A stretch of DNA of 64,000 nt from Psychroserpens burtonensis DSM 12212 (GCF_000425305.1 NZ_AUDE01000013.1:62001-126000); one strand, 5' to 3'. Positions 25,449 to 35,840 are shown, counted from the first letter of the stretch. Numbers and translations are program-made. The notes: generated by a model from the sequence alone, not told the origin.

Positions 25449-28088
25449 ATGAAAATACGCGAAATAAATGCCATGAGAGGTCCAAACTATTGGTCAATAA
25501 GAAGACATAAACTTATTGTGATGGTTTTGGATTTAGAAGATATGGAAGAAAAACCAACGAATAAAGTCGAGGGTTTTTCTGAACGTTTAAAGGCCATGTT
25601 TCCGACCATGTTTTCTCACCGTTGTTCTGAAGGTTGTGAAGGTGGTTTTTTTATGCGTGTCGATGATGGGACTTGGATGGGACATGTTATAGAACATATT
25701 GCACTCGAGACTCAAACGTTGGCTGGAATGGATACAGGTTTTGGGAGAACACGTGGTTATGGAGAAGAAGGCGTTTACAATGTGGTCTTCTCTTACATGG
25801 AAGAAAGTGTTGGACGCTATGCAGCAAAATCAGCAGTTAGAATTTGCGAAGCGCTCATAAGTGGAGAAAAATATGATTTGACTGATGACATTCAAGAAAT
25901 GCGTGAGTTGCGTGAAGCCGATAGATTAGGTCCAAGTACGGGATCAATAGTTGAAGAGGCTGAGGCTAGAGGGATTCCTTGGATTAGATTAAACAAATAT
26001 TCTTTATGTCAATTAGGGTATGGCGCTAATCAAAAACGTATTCAAGCCACTGTTACCAGTGAAACGAGTAGTATTGGTGTAGAACTAGCATGCGATAAAG
26101 AAGATACAAAATACCTTTTAGAGCAAGCTGAAATTCAAGTTCCCAAAGGCGATATTATTAAACGTGAACGCAGTCTTGCAGAAGCCTGTAGTTATGTTGG
26201 TTACCCTTTGGTTATTAAGCCTGTAGATGGAAATCACGGAAGAGGTATTACTGTAGATATCCAAAATTATGACGAAGCATTAGTAGCGTTTAACCATGCT
26301 AAAGATAGCTCACGATGTGGTTCTATAATCGTAGAAAAGTTTATCACTGGAGAAGATTATAGATTATTAGTAATCAATAATGTGCTAGTCGCTGGAGCTG
26401 TTAGAACGCCTGCTCATGTTATTGGTGACGGAAAATCTACCGTTCAAGAACTTATAGAGATAGTAAATAGTGATCCACGACGTGGTTTTGGACATGAAAA
26501 CGTGTTGACAAAAATTACAACAAATGAACTAACTCAAACCATTATTAAAGATGCTGGTTATACTTTAGAGTCCGTTATTCCAGTAGGTGAAAGACTCATT
26601 TTAAAGGATACAGCCAATTTAAGTACTGGCGGCACAGCTGCAGATATTACAGATATTATACATCCTGCAAACGTGAGTATGGCAGAGCGTATTTCAAAAA
26701 TTATCGATTTAGATATTTGCGGCATTGATATTATGACCACAGATATTTCCAAACCATTGTCTGAAACTGGAGGCGCAGTTCTTGAAGTGAACGCTGGACC
26801 AGGATTTAGAATGCACTTAGCACCAACAAGCGGATTACCGCGTAATGTCGCTGCTCCAGTAATTGATAAGTTATTTCCAACAAAAGGAGAAACAGGACGT
26901 ATTCCTATTATTGCAATTTCAGGTACTAACGGGAAAACAACAACAACTAGATTGATTGCTCATATTGCAAAAATGAAAGGGCATCGTGTTGGTTACACGA
27001 CTAGTGATGGAGTTTACATACAAAACAGATTACTCATGACAGGTGATTGTACAGGTCCTGCCAGTACAGAATTTGTTCTTAAAGATCCAACCGTGAATTT
27101 TGCGGTATTAGAATGTGCAAGAGGTGGATTATTACGTGCTGGACTAGGATTTAAAAAATGTGATGTTGCTGTCGTTACTAATGTAGAAGCAGATCATCTA
27201 GGTTTAAAAGGAATTCATACAATAGAACAGCTCGCTAAAGTTAAGGCAGTGGTACCAGAAACGGTCTTGCCAGATGGTTATGCAATTTTAAATGCAGATG
27301 ATGATTTGGTTTATGAAATGCGACGCAACGTAGACTGTCATATCGCCTTATTCTCTATGGATGAAAACAATCCAAGAATAAAGGCATTACAGAGACTTAA
27401 CGGTGTTACCGCAGTTTATGAAAATGGATATGTTACTATTTGTAGAGGGGAATGGAAAATGCGCGTAATGAAAGCAGAACACATTCCATTAACGTATGGA
27501 GGGAAAGCTAAATTTATGATTCAAAATGTATTGGGTGCTGTCCTTGCTGGACACGTACAAGGCATTAGTATTGAAGATATGAAAGCGGCTTTAGAAACTT
27601 TTATTCCTTCAGCGTCACAAACGCCAGGACGGTTAAATATGTTTGAGTTTAAAGATTTTACGATTCTTTTAGACTATGCTCATAACCCAGCAGGAATGAG
27701 AGCACTTCAAAAATTTACAGATGAATTAGAAGCGACAGTTAAAGTTGGAATTATTGCAGGAATAGGTGATAGGCGTGAAGAAGATAATAAAGAAATGGGA
27801 GCTATTGCTGCTGAGATGTTTGATGAGATTATCATTCGTCAGGATAAACGTTTAAGAGGTAAAACAGAAGAGCAACTTATTAATATGCTTAATGATGGTA
27901 TTAAGAAGAAAGATCCAAATAAGAAAACAACGATCATTCCTTCTGAGAAAGAAGCAATTACTTACGCCGTGAAAAATGCAGTTAAAGGATCTCTAATAAT
28001 ATTATGTAGTGATGTGATTCCTGATGCTTTAGAATTAGTTCAAGAGTTTAAAGAATTAGAAGCTAGAGGAGAGTTGACGTTTGATTAG
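25449..28088 (+). CDS. cphA: Cyanophycin synthetase
   Basis: CphA builds cyanophycin, a poly-aspartate chain with arginine on each side chain, from Asp, Arg and ATP. An N-terminal domain (about 1-160) is followed by an ATP-grasp domain (about 215-480, with PLVIKPVDGNHGRGI) that adds aspartate. A Mur-ligase-like domain (about 490-870) follows, with the P-loop ISGTNGKTTTTRL and the later LLDYAHNPAGM and DRREED blocks, and adds arginine. At 879 residues it matches the full-length CphA1 type and not the shorter CphA2. With cphB divergent and iaaA nearby, the cell appears able to make, degrade and recycle the polymer. An intrinsic terminator follows. Confidence 0.95.
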   Translation: MKIREINAMRGPNYWSIRRHKLIVMVLDLEDMEEKPTNKVEGFSERLKAMFPTMFSHRCSEGCEGGFFMRVDDGTWMGHVIEHIALETQTLAGMDTGFGRTRGYGEEGVYNVVFSYMEESVGRYAAKSAVRICEALISGEKYDLTDDIQEMRELREADRLGPSTGSIVEEAEARGIPWIRLNKYSLCQLGYGANQKRIQATVTSETSSIGVELACDKEDTKYLLEQAEIQVPKGDIIKRERSLAEACSYVGYPLVIKPVDGNHGRGITVDIQNYDEALVAFNHAKDSSRCGSIIVEKFITGEDYRLLVINNVLVAGAVRTPAHVIGDGKSTVQELIEIVNSDPRRGFGHENVLTKITTNELTQTIIKDAGYTLESVIPVGERLILKDTANLSTGGTAADITDIIHPANVSMAERISKIIDLDICGIDIMTTDISKPLSETGGAVLEVNAGPGFRMHLAPTSGLPRNVAAPVIDKLFPTKGETGRIPIIAISGTNGKTTTTRLIAHIAKMKGHRVGYTTSDGVYIQNRLLMTGDCTGPASTEFVLKDPTVNFAVLECARGGLLRAGLGFKKCDVAVVTNVEADHLGLKGIHTIEQLAKVKAVVPETVLPDGYAILNADDDLVYEMRRNVDCHIALFSMDENNPRIKALQRLNGVTAVYENGYVTICRGEWKMRVMKAEHIPLTYGGKAKFMIQNVLGAVLAGHVQGISIEDMKAALETFIPSASQTPGRLNMFEFKDFTILLDYAHNPAGMRALQKFTDELEATVKVGIIAGIGDRREEDNKEMGAIAAEMFDEIIIRQDKRLRGKTEEQLINMLNDGIKKKDPNKKTTIIPSEKEAITYAVKNAVKGSLIILCSDVIPDALELVQEFKELEARGELTFD

Positions 28089-28115
28089 TGAGGTTAATGT
28101 TTAAATAATGATATA

Positions 28116-28150
28116 AAAAAAAGCCGAAACATCTGTTTCGGCTTTTTTTT
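28116..28150. terminator. Bidirectional terminator between cphA and the small secreted protein gene
   Basis: AAAGCCGAAACA and TGTTTCGGCTTT form a perfect stem with a two-base loop, flanked by A and T runs on both sides, so it can stop transcription of both convergent genes. Confidence 0.9.
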
Positions 28151-28166
28151 ATATTTTATGATTTGA

Positions 28167-28439
28167 CTAGCAAAGTTTAATAGTCTTTACTTTTATTTGT
28201 AAACTTTTTCTATAAGCTTTAATACTAATGATTTCAGAACTTTTCTTTCTGTTTAGTTTTAAAACTTTAGCTTTCATTGTAGAACTAGAAACCGTCTCTT
28301 GTTTGATCCCGTTAGTTTCTAATGTTTTTTCGATGACAGTTTCTATAGTATCGTTATTTTTGATATCTTCATTAACTTCCTGTCCTATTGAAAGGAAAGG
28401 TAATAATGTAAAAGCTAAAATTGTTAATACTTTTTTCAT
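28167..28439 (-). CDS. Small secreted protein of unknown function
   Basis: I do not recognise this 90-residue protein. It has a clear Sec signal peptide (KKVLTILAFTLLPFLSIG, with cleavage probably before QEVNED). The mature part is short and changes from acidic (residues 20-50) to very basic (55-90, rich in Lys, with KLNRKKSSE and YRKSLQIKVKTIK). It has one cysteine, at the end. It shares the terminator with cphA, is transcribed on its own, and lies 174 bases from the aldehyde dehydrogenase start. A peptide-like or cell-surface role is possible, but nothing shows it. Confidence 0.6.
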   Translation of the reverse strand: MKKVLTILAFTLLPFLSIGQEVNEDIKNNDTIETVIEKTLETNGIKQETVSSSTMKAKVLKLNRKKSSEIISIKAYRKSLQIKVKTIKLC

Positions 28440-28613
28440 AATCGCTGAGTAATTTTACTATTAAACTCATGTCAAAGAAACACAACCTTACAGTAGATGA
28501 TTAATATATTAGTTGAAAACGGCTGATTACTAGTTGAGATGAAAGTGTTCGTAAAAAGCATCGATGAAATACACGAAAATGGCTGGAAGGCCAATAAAAA
28601 CGTTCAGGATTAA

Positions 28614-30026
28614 ATGACAGATTATTCAGATAACAGGTATTCAAAACTTTTTGATAAGCAAAAGTCGCAACAATTAGCCATTGGTAGAACGACCTATAAG
28701 GAACGCATCAAAAAATTGAAAGCTTTACAAACGGCTTTAGAGAATACTTATCAGCAAGCTTTACGGGATGCCTTATTTAAAGACTTTAAAAAACCACAAT
28801 TAGAAGTTGATCTTTCTGAGATTTATCCTGTGGTAGATGAAATTAAGTTTGTGAGTAAACATTTGAAATCTTGGCTCGGTAAACAAAAAGTAGATACTCC
28901 AATAACTTTGCTGGGAAGTACGTCATGGATTAAAAATGAATCTAAAGGTGTTTGTTTGATCATTTCGCCATGGAATTATCCAATCAATCTCACATTCGGT
29001 CCTTTAGTGTCTGCAATTGCAGCAGGTAACACCGTTATTTTGAAACCTAGTGAGATGACACCGCACACGTCTAAAGTAATGTGCGATATCGTTAATGATC
29101 TGTTTGAAGAACATGAAGTGGCACTTATAGAAGGTGAAGTTGAGGTATCAACTGAGTTACTCAAGCTTCCATTTAATCATATATTTTTTACAGGTTCGCC
29201 ACAAGTTGGCAAGATTGTTATGAAGGCAGCGTCAGAGCATTTGACTTCCGTAACCTTAGAATTGGGAGGTAAGTCTCCAGTTATTATCGATGATTCCTCA
29301 AATCTTGATAAAGCGGTTAAGAAAATTGTCTTTGGAAAGTTCTTAAACGTAGGACAAACATGTATTGCTCCAGATTATGTATTCATTAACGAATCGCTAA
29401 AATCAGCGTTTATTGAAAGCTTTAAAAAGCACCTTAAAATTTTTTTTACTGAAAATCCTTCGCATTCAGATTCCTACGGAAGGATTGTGAATCAAAAACA
29501 TTTTGAGCGATTAAAAGGGTATTTGGAAGACGCTATCTCTAGAAACGCAACCATTGCTATTGGCGGAGCTTCCGAAGAAAAAGAAAATTATATAGAACCT
29601 ACAGTAGTATTTGATCTTCCCGAAGACAGTGAACTGATGCAATATGAAATATTTGGACCAATTCTTCCAGTGAAAACATACACCTCTATGTCTGAAGTGC
29701 TAGAGTATATCAACTCAAAAGAAAAACCTTTGGCGCTTTATATTTTTAGTAAAAACAAAAAACGTATCAATGACATTATTAATAATACGAGGGCAGGAGG
29801 TACTTGTATTAATCATAATCTACTTCAATTTCAAAACCATAACTTACCTTTTGGAGGTTCTAATAATAGCGGTATTGGAAAGTCTCACGGCTATTTTGGA
29901 TTCTTGGAATTTACCAATCAACGCTCGGTTCTAAAACAGCATACTCTTGGAGCTATTGATTTATTAACACCTCCTTATACTGACTTTAAGCAGAAGTTGG
30001 TAGATGTAACTATGAAGTGGTTTTAA
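28614..30026 (+). CDS. NAD(P)-dependent aldehyde dehydrogenase
   Basis: The enzyme oxidises an aldehyde to a carboxylic acid. The family landmarks are the cofactor loop IISPWNYPINLTFGPL, the general base region VTLELGGKSPVII and the catalytic cysteine in VGQTCIAPDYVF. The later blocks EIFGPILPV and LPFGGSNNSGIGKSHGYFG are also present. At 470 residues, with the last part (LLTPPYTDFKQKLV) possibly amphipathic, it resembles the short class 3-like (AlkH/FALDH) branch acting on fatty aldehydes; the substrate is not proven. Its stop overlaps the stop of the convergent aspartylglucosaminidase gene by four bases. Confidence 0.92.
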   Translation: MTDYSDNRYSKLFDKQKSQQLAIGRTTYKERIKKLKALQTALENTYQQALRDALFKDFKKPQLEVDLSEIYPVVDEIKFVSKHLKSWLGKQKVDTPITLLGSTSWIKNESKGVCLIISPWNYPINLTFGPLVSAIAAGNTVILKPSEMTPHTSKVMCDIVNDLFEEHEVALIEGEVEVSTELLKLPFNHIFFTGSPQVGKIVMKAASEHLTSVTLELGGKSPVIIDDSSNLDKAVKKIVFGKFLNVGQTCIAPDYVFINESLKSAFIESFKKHLKIFFTENPSHSDSYGRIVNQKHFERLKGYLEDAISRNATIAIGGASEEKENYIEPTVVFDLPEDSELMQYEIFGPILPVKTYTSMSEVLEYINSKEKPLALYIFSKNKKRINDIINNTRAGGTCINHNLLQFQNHNLPFGGSNNSGIGKSHGYFGFLEFTNQRSVLKQHTLGAIDLLTPPYTDFKQKLVDVTMKWF

Positions 30027-31024
30027 GCTTTATTAAAATAATCAGAATGTATGTTTTCATTAACCTTATTTTGATACTTCATGTATGTAAACCCTTCATG
30101 GATACAATATGATCCAGTTTCCCCAGCTTTGTTTATGGCTATGTAAGCGATTTGAAAATCTTTATAGCGATCGTTTTTACTCGTAATACGACTCACAGCC
30201 TCTTCACAGGCTTTCTGAGGAGACATGCCATTTCGCATTAATTCTACAATTAGAAAACTCCCTACAGTTTTTAGAACTTCTTCACCCATACCTGTAGCTA
30301 CAGCACCTCCAACGGTATTGTCTATAAATAAACCAGAACCAATAATTGGAGAATCTCCAACACGACCTTTCATTTTGTACGAGAGTCCAGAAGTGGTGCA
30401 AGCACCAGCAATATCACCATCTTTGTCCATGCAAAGCATGCCAATGGTATCGTGGTTTTCAATATTAATTAAGGGTTTGTACTCAGGAGATTTTAACCAT
30501 TCTTCCCATGCTTTTTTAGAGTCTTCGGTTAAAAGATTCTCTTTTTTAAATCCTTGTATATATGCAAATTCTTCAGCGCCTTTTGCAGCTAAAATAACAT
30601 GAGGTGTCTCTGTCATAACACGTTTTGCCAGTTCAGCAACATTGGTGATATTCTCCACGCATAACACAGAGCCACAATCTCCATTGCTATCCATAACGCA
30701 AGCATCAAGAGTCACGTTTCCTTGTCTATCAGGAGCGCCTCCTTTGCCTACTGTCGTATTTTTTAAGTTTTCCTCTTCAACTTCTACTCCTGAAATGGCA
30801 GCGTCTAGTGCTTTAACTCCTTTATTCAGTTCTTCACCAGATTTAGCAGTAGCGCCAGCAAAAGCCCATGTGCAAATGGCAATAGGTAGTTTATTTTCAA
30901 TAGTCATCATAGATTCTTTTTTTGTTTTTTCTGAAGTCTCTTCCATACAACTCAAAACCGAACCTCCAACAGCTAGTCCAACACTAGTAATCGATGCGTT
31001 TTTAATAAATTGTCTTCTTTTCAT
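30023..31024 (-). CDS. N4-(beta-N-acetylglucosaminyl)-L-asparaginase (aspartylglucosaminidase)
   Basis: The enzyme splits the GlcNAc-Asn bond left after proteolysis of N-glycoproteins. It is an Ntn hydrolase; the self-cleaving threonine is near residue 195 in ENHDTIGMLCMDKDG, followed by GACTTSGLSYKMKGRVGDSP and GSGLF. The N-terminus has a twin-arginine-like start (MKRRQFIKNAS) with a lipobox-like end (SVLSC), so it is probably exported, either Tat-dependent or lipid-anchored. The length (333 aa) fits. It lies 62 bases downstream of a sugar MFS gene and a GH92 mannosidase, which makes sense for complete N-glycan use. Confidence 0.9.
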   Translation of the reverse strand: MKRRQFIKNASITSVGLAVGGSVLSCMEETSEKTKKESMMTIENKLPIAICTWAFAGATAKSGEELNKGVKALDAAISGVEVEEENLKNTTVGKGGAPDRQGNVTLDACVMDSNGDCGSVLCVENITNVAELAKRVMTETPHVILAAKGAEEFAYIQGFKKENLLTEDSKKAWEEWLKSPEYKPLINIENHDTIGMLCMDKDGDIAGACTTSGLSYKMKGRVGDSPIIGSGLFIDNTVGGAVATGMGEEVLKTVGSFLIVELMRNGMSPQKACEEAVSRITSKNDRYKDFQIAYIAINKAGETGSYCIHEGFTYMKYQNKVNENIHSDYFNKA

Positions 31025-31086
31025 ATGTATTGTCCACCAAAGTGGATACCTGTTAGTTTTTGCCTCCAGAAAAATGGAAGTCTGTG

Positions 31087-32763
31087 TTAATACGTAACAC
31101 CTTGTTTATCTAAAACAGTCTTTGTTCTAAAAGCATAAAATAATAAATACCCAAAACAAGCAACTGCCATCCAGTACGAGGATTGAATACTAAATACATC
31201 TGCCAATTTTCCTTGTAATGGCGGAATAATCGCGCCACCTAGAATCATCATGACTAAAAATGCTGACCCTTGAGATGTGTATTTGCCTAAACCGGCAATA
31301 CTTAAAGTGAAAATACAAGGCCACATTATAGAGCAGAATAATCCGCCAGATAGGAAGGCAAATAAGGCTACATTTCCAGTTGTAAATAGACCTACTAACA
31401 TAGCTAAAACACCTAAGAAAGCAAATATTTTTAATGTCTTTACCGGGTTATCCTTAGCTAAAAAGAAACCGCCAATTTGAACAGCCACACAAATACCGAA
31501 AAACAATATTTCATTTGTAGAAAATGTTTTTCCAGCTATGCCATTAAGTAATAGAACAACTCCAAAAGCAACATAAGGCACAAGGATAAGTAACCATTTT
31601 TTTAAACCTTTACTTGGATTAAAAACGGTAATGGCACCAACCCAACGACCAATCATCAATCCGCCCCAATATAAGGAGATAAACGGTGCAATTCCGGCAT
31701 CGTTAAGCACAGGCAATCCCAACGGATTTAAATTTGCGGCTTTATCTGCAACTTGCTTTAATAGTTCACCTAAATTACTCCCTATGGTGACCTCTACACC
31801 AACGTAGGTGAATATAGCCAACATCCCTAAAACCAATTGTGGATATTTCATGGCTCCCCAACCTTCTGCTTTTTTAGACGCACTAGTATTAGCTATAACT
31901 ATTGTCGATACTACTGCAAGTAATGCGATAAACAATAATATTAATCGGGTTTTTTCTAGACTATCGGTGGCAACTGCATCTCCAGAATAGGTGCTAAAAA
32001 TGTAACCAAAGCATCCTAAAATAACAACAGTTAAAATAATCAATAAATTCCGTGCTTTATTAGCGGGTTCAAAAACCGTTTCAGATTTTAATGCTGGTAA
32101 TTTTTTAGAGAAATGGAATAAAGCTGCAGCTAATAAAAATAACACACCAACACCCAAATACAAGAATTGTACAGTGCTTAGCGTGATTTCATTGTTTTTA
32201 ATCATTCTCACTAATTCCTCCGGACTAACAGAAGATGTTCCAAAAATGACTAATGCGACTACAATGGGTCCAATGGTAGTTCCTAAAGAATTAACACCTC
32301 CAGCTAAGTTTAAACGGTGTGAACCAGTTTCTGGGTCACCAAGTGCAATAGCAAAAGGGTTTGCTGTAGTTTGCTGTAATGAAAAACCTAAACCAACAAT
32401 AAATAAGGCGACTAATACAAAGTAGAACACATTAGTGTCTCCTTGTACTGCTCCAGCTGTTGCAGGATACATTATAAAAGCACCAACAGCCGACAAGAGT
32501 AAGCCATATATGATACCTTTTTTGTAGCCCCAAGAATTAATTATATCCTTTTTAATAGAACTTGATATGATAAAAAGTGACAGTGCGCCAATAAAATAAG
32601 CACCATAAAATGCAAATTCTACGAGCTGAGATTGAAATTGATCTATTTCAAAGTAGGTTTTACAAAATGGGATAAATACACTATTGGAGGCTGCTATAAA
32701 TCCCCAGAAAAAGAAGACCGTCACTAAAGTTGTTAATGCCGATTTGTTGTTTTGATTTGCCAT
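31087..32763 (-). CDS. Sugar transporter of the major facilitator superfamily (FucP/NagP-like)
   Basis: This inner-membrane carrier of 558 residues has about 12 or more hydrophobic segments. The first part ([19 protein letters not shown], then [14 protein letters not shown]) and the block [19 protein letters not shown] are those of the FucP/GlcNAc/glucose-galactose proton symporters of Bacteroidota. It is longer than FucP (about 440) because of extra segments in the middle (residues 230-300). The sugar is not certain; mannose or N-acetylglucosamine would fit the flanking genes. It is probably co-transcribed with the GH92 gene upstream (76-base gap) and the aspartylglucosaminidase gene downstream (62-base gap). 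Confidence 0.85.
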   Translation of the reverse strand: MANQNNKSALTTLVTVFFFWGFIAASNSVFIPFCKTYFEIDQFQSQLVEFAFYGAYFIGALSLFIISSSIKKDIINSWGYKKGIIYGLLLSAVGAFIMYPATAGAVQGDTNVFYFVLVALFIVGLGFSLQQTTANPFAIALGDPETGSHRLNLAGGVNSLGTTIGPIVVALVIFGTSSVSPEELVRMIKNNEITLSTVQFLYLGVGVLFLLAAALFHFSKKLPALKSETVFEPANKARNLLIILTVVILGCFGYIFSTYSGDAVATDSLEKTRLILLFIALLAVVSTIVIANTSASKKAEGWGAMKYPQLVLGMLAIFTYVGVEVTIGSNLGELLKQVADKAANLNPLGLPVLNDAGIAPFISLYWGGLMIGRWVGAITVFNPSKGLKKWLLILVPYVAFGVVLLLNGIAGKTFSTNEILFFGICVAVQIGGFFLAKDNPVKTLKIFAFLGVLAMLVGLFTTGNVALFAFLSGGLFCSIMWPCIFTLSIAGLGKYTSQGSAFLVMMILGGAIIPPLQGKLADVFSIQSSYWMAVACFGYLLFYAFRTKTVLDKQGVTY

Positions 32764-32839
32764 GTGTTAGTTAGTTATCCAATTATTAAGTTCCTTCTAA
32801 GGGATATTTGGTATTAGTGTCTAAATATAGTATAATCCT

Positions 32840-35788
32840 CTATTTGATTGATATTTCATCTGCAAAAATCCAGCTTCTGCCATCGTGAGGGTATCCTAAA
32901 TGCCATTTAGGTAATTCGCCCATTTTTTTAGCTACAATTTTGACGTAGCGATAACTCCCTGGAGGAATACTAAAAGAGGTCGTATTAAGAAGTACATTTG
33001 CGTTTTTAAATGCTGCGTCTATGCTGATGGTTTTAATAGACGTAAATGTTTTGCCATCCTTTGAAACGAGACATTCTACTTGGGTTGGATAAAAAATCCA
33101 AGCCCCTTGATCTTGTAAAAAATTAATCCCAACAGTACTAATGGGCTTCATACTTCCTAAATCAACCGTTGCAACAACATCTTCATCCCAATACCCTTGC
33201 CAAGTTCCAGTTCTATAATCTTGTGTACCCATAATACCATCTATCAACGCATCGTCGCCTCCAGCATTGTATTGGTTGGCGTATTTTGTATCTAATGTTA
33301 TGGAGAGGTTTGGATCTATTTTATAGAATTTAGTGTCTACGGTTGGGCTTGTATTCCCATCATTATCTGCAGCATATACTTTTAAGGTTATGGCTTCGGA
33401 AATTTTAAAAGGCACAGTATATAGCTTGAATTTTGAATCATTTAGACTGTAAAAAATTGCTGTTTCAGAGTTTACAATCCCAAGACTAACTTCAGTCTCT
33501 ACTTTAAAAGCAACGTCTCCTTTTGCAATAAAAGGCACTGGAATAATGACATGGTCATTGATTTCTGTTAGGGGCTCTTGTCCGTCACGACTTCCCCAAA
33601 TGGCAGGATTATCAGTCATTTTAAATTCTAATGTTCCACCAGCCATGAGATCTTCATGTGCTATAAATGATTGGTCTAAGGCTTTCCCGTTGAGGTACAC
33701 ATATTCTACATAAATGTTAGTATCGCTTAAGTTATTGGTAGCGATTGTAAATTGTTTTCCGCTTTCTAAATTAATTGTCGCTTTATCAAATAAAGGCGTT
33801 CCTATAATGTATTGATTACTTCCTGGAGTTACAGGATAGAAACCCATAGATGAGAATACGAACCATGCGCTCATTTGTCCGCAGTCTTCATTTCCGGAAA
33901 TACCGTCAGGCTCGTTGGTATATAACTCCGTTAAAATTTGATGTACACGCTCCTGTGTTTTATGAGGTTTGTTAACGAAATTGTAGAGGTATGCCATGTG
34001 ATGACTTGGTTCATTTCCGTGAGCATATTGTCCAATCAAACCCGTAATATCTACTTGTTGGCGACCAGAAGTTTGGTCTTCCGCAGTAAATAATTTATCT
34101 AATTGGGCTTCTAGTTGATCTTTTCCGCCGAGAAGAGTCATAAATCCAGAAACATCTTGAGGCACATAAAAACTGTATTGCCAGGAGTTGGCTTCTGTAT
34201 AATTGAAATTCACTTCATAAGGATCAAAAGGTGCAAACCATGTATTTCTAAAACGTCCTCTCATAAATTTTGTTTCAGGATCGTAAATATTCTTATAGTA
34301 CTGCGCTCTTTGGGTATATAATCTATAGTCGTCATCCTTTCCCATCGCTTTTGCCATTTGTGCAATCGTCCAATCGTCATAGGCATATTCTAAAGTTTTG
34401 GAAACGGATTCACTTTCTTCTTCCACAGGAATAAATCCAAACTCTTTATAAGACTCTAAACCCAATTTATCTCTCGTCGCTGAATGTTTCATGGCGCTGA
34501 GTGCTTTTTCTACGTCATAATCTCTTATGCCTTTCATGTAAGCATCTGAAATTACAGGAACCGCATGGTAGCCAATCATGCAGCCCGTATAATTAGCACT
34601 TAAATCCCAAATTGGCATGATGCCACCTTCATCATATTTTGCTAGAAATGTTTTGATAAAATCATTTGTTCTGTCTTGTTCAATAATAGTATACAACGGA
34701 TGAGCAGCACGATACGTGTCCCACAGTGAGAACACCGTATAATATTCAAAATCTTTAGTTTCGGTTATTTCTAAGTCCATCCCACGATAACGGCCATCAA
34801 CATCTTGATACAAATTAGGGGCTAACATGGTGTGATATAATGCCGTGTAGAAATTTGTTTTGTAATCGTCATTTGGCGATTCCACAACGATTTTGTTGAG
34901 TTGAGTTTCCCAAACGTTTTGTGCTTCTTTCTTGATTTGATCAAATGATTTGTTACCTATTTCTTCTTGTAAGTTTTTTGCTGCACCAGCGTCATCAACG
35001 GCAGAAATACCAATTTTAATATAAACTGGATTGTTGTTAGGGTTGTCAAATTCAATAGCTGCTTTTTTACTTTGGTATTTATAATTTTTAGAAATAGGAG
35101 TTCCATTTTCTTCGTAGGTGATATTTTTTATGGGTAGAGAAAATTGAATGGTATAAAATAAACGTTGGTCTGTTGCCCAAGCTTTAGAATGTCTAAAACC
35201 AGAAATAGTCGAGTCGTTGACTTTTTGAATCTTATACTCTAAAACCTGATCGCGATGTTCTAAATCTAAGATGAGGAACTGATTTTGTTCCGAAGGGAAT
35301 TGATATTTATGAATTCCGCTACGCTTTGATACGGTCAATTCTACATCTATTTCTGTTGAATCTAAATATACTTTGTAATATCCAGGTTGCGCTATTTCAT
35401 TGTCATGAGAAAAATGAGCACGATAGCCTGATTTACCAGCACTGCCATTATTGAAATGTATACTATTAGTTGGCATTAAAAGGATATCGCCATAGTCACT
35501 TACACCCGTTCCGCTCAAGTGTGTGTGTGAAAAGCCGTAGATATACGAATCACTATAATGATAACCAGAACAACCATCCCAACCATCGAGTCTTGTATCT
35601 GGGCTTAGTTGCATCATACCAAAAGGCATTGTTGCACCAGGATAGGTGTGACCATGTCCACCAGTTCCAATGAACGGATTCACATATTCAATAAGTGGTT
35701 TATCTTTTTTTGCAATTTCTATTGGTGGTTCTGTTGTGCAATTTGTTAGAATTAGAGCTGTTAAAACAATAGAAAAAATAGATCTCAT
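32840..35788 (-). CDS. GH92 family alpha-mannosidase lipoprotein
   Basis: GH92 enzymes are calcium-dependent exo-alpha-mannosidases, often acting on the 1,2-linked mannose of N-glycans. The chain starts with a lipoprotein signal (LTALILTNC, Cys17), so it is surface or periplasmic. The opening YVNPFIGTGGHGHTYPGA-MPFGM, the block TGCMIGYHAVPVI and the catalytic-region motif GNEDCGQMSAWFVFSSMGFY are standard. After about residue 760 comes a short beta domain, and then (about 855-982) an F5/8-type C (discoidin) domain, which probably binds sugar. The total is 982 aa, longer than the usual 750 because of these additions. No SusC/SusD pair or regulator is adjacent. Confidence 0.92.
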   Translation of the reverse strand: MRSIFSIVLTALILTNCTTEPPIEIAKKDKPLIEYVNPFIGTGGHGHTYPGATMPFGMMQLSPDTRLDGWDGCSGYHYSDSYIYGFSHTHLSGTGVSDYGDILLMPTNSIHFNNGSAGKSGYRAHFSHDNEIAQPGYYKVYLDSTEIDVELTVSKRSGIHKYQFPSEQNQFLILDLEHRDQVLEYKIQKVNDSTISGFRHSKAWATDQRLFYTIQFSLPIKNITYEENGTPISKNYKYQSKKAAIEFDNPNNNPVYIKIGISAVDDAGAAKNLQEEIGNKSFDQIKKEAQNVWETQLNKIVVESPNDDYKTNFYTALYHTMLAPNLYQDVDGRYRGMDLEITETKDFEYYTVFSLWDTYRAAHPLYTIIEQDRTNDFIKTFLAKYDEGGIMPIWDLSANYTGCMIGYHAVPVISDAYMKGIRDYDVEKALSAMKHSATRDKLGLESYKEFGFIPVEEESESVSKTLEYAYDDWTIAQMAKAMGKDDDYRLYTQRAQYYKNIYDPETKFMRGRFRNTWFAPFDPYEVNFNYTEANSWQYSFYVPQDVSGFMTLLGGKDQLEAQLDKLFTAEDQTSGRQQVDITGLIGQYAHGNEPSHHMAYLYNFVNKPHKTQERVHQILTELYTNEPDGISGNEDCGQMSAWFVFSSMGFYPVTPGSNQYIIGTPLFDKATINLESGKQFTIATNNLSDTNIYVEYVYLNGKALDQSFIAHEDLMAGGTLEFKMTDNPAIWGSRDGQEPLTEINDHVIIPVPFIAKGDVAFKVETEVSLGIVNSETAIFYSLNDSKFKLYTVPFKISEAITLKVYAADNDGNTSPTVDTKFYKIDPNLSITLDTKYANQYNAGGDDALIDGIMGTQDYRTGTWQGYWDEDVVATVDLGSMKPISTVGINFLQDQGAWIFYPTQVECLVSKDGKTFTSIKTISIDAAFKNANVLLNTTSFSIPPGSYRYVKIVAKKMGELPKWHLGYPHDGRSWIFADEISIK

Positions 35789-35825
35789 AGAAGGGTATTT
35801 AAATCGAATGAAAAGATACTAATTC

Positions 35826-35840
35826 TTAACGTATCGTTAA
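35826..35840. promoter_or_regulatory. Perfect palindrome between GH92 and metallophosphoesterase genes
   Basis: TTAACG-TAT-CGTTAA lies midway in the 112-base divergent control region. It is a possible operator for either gene; the protein that would bind it is unknown. Confidence 0.4.
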
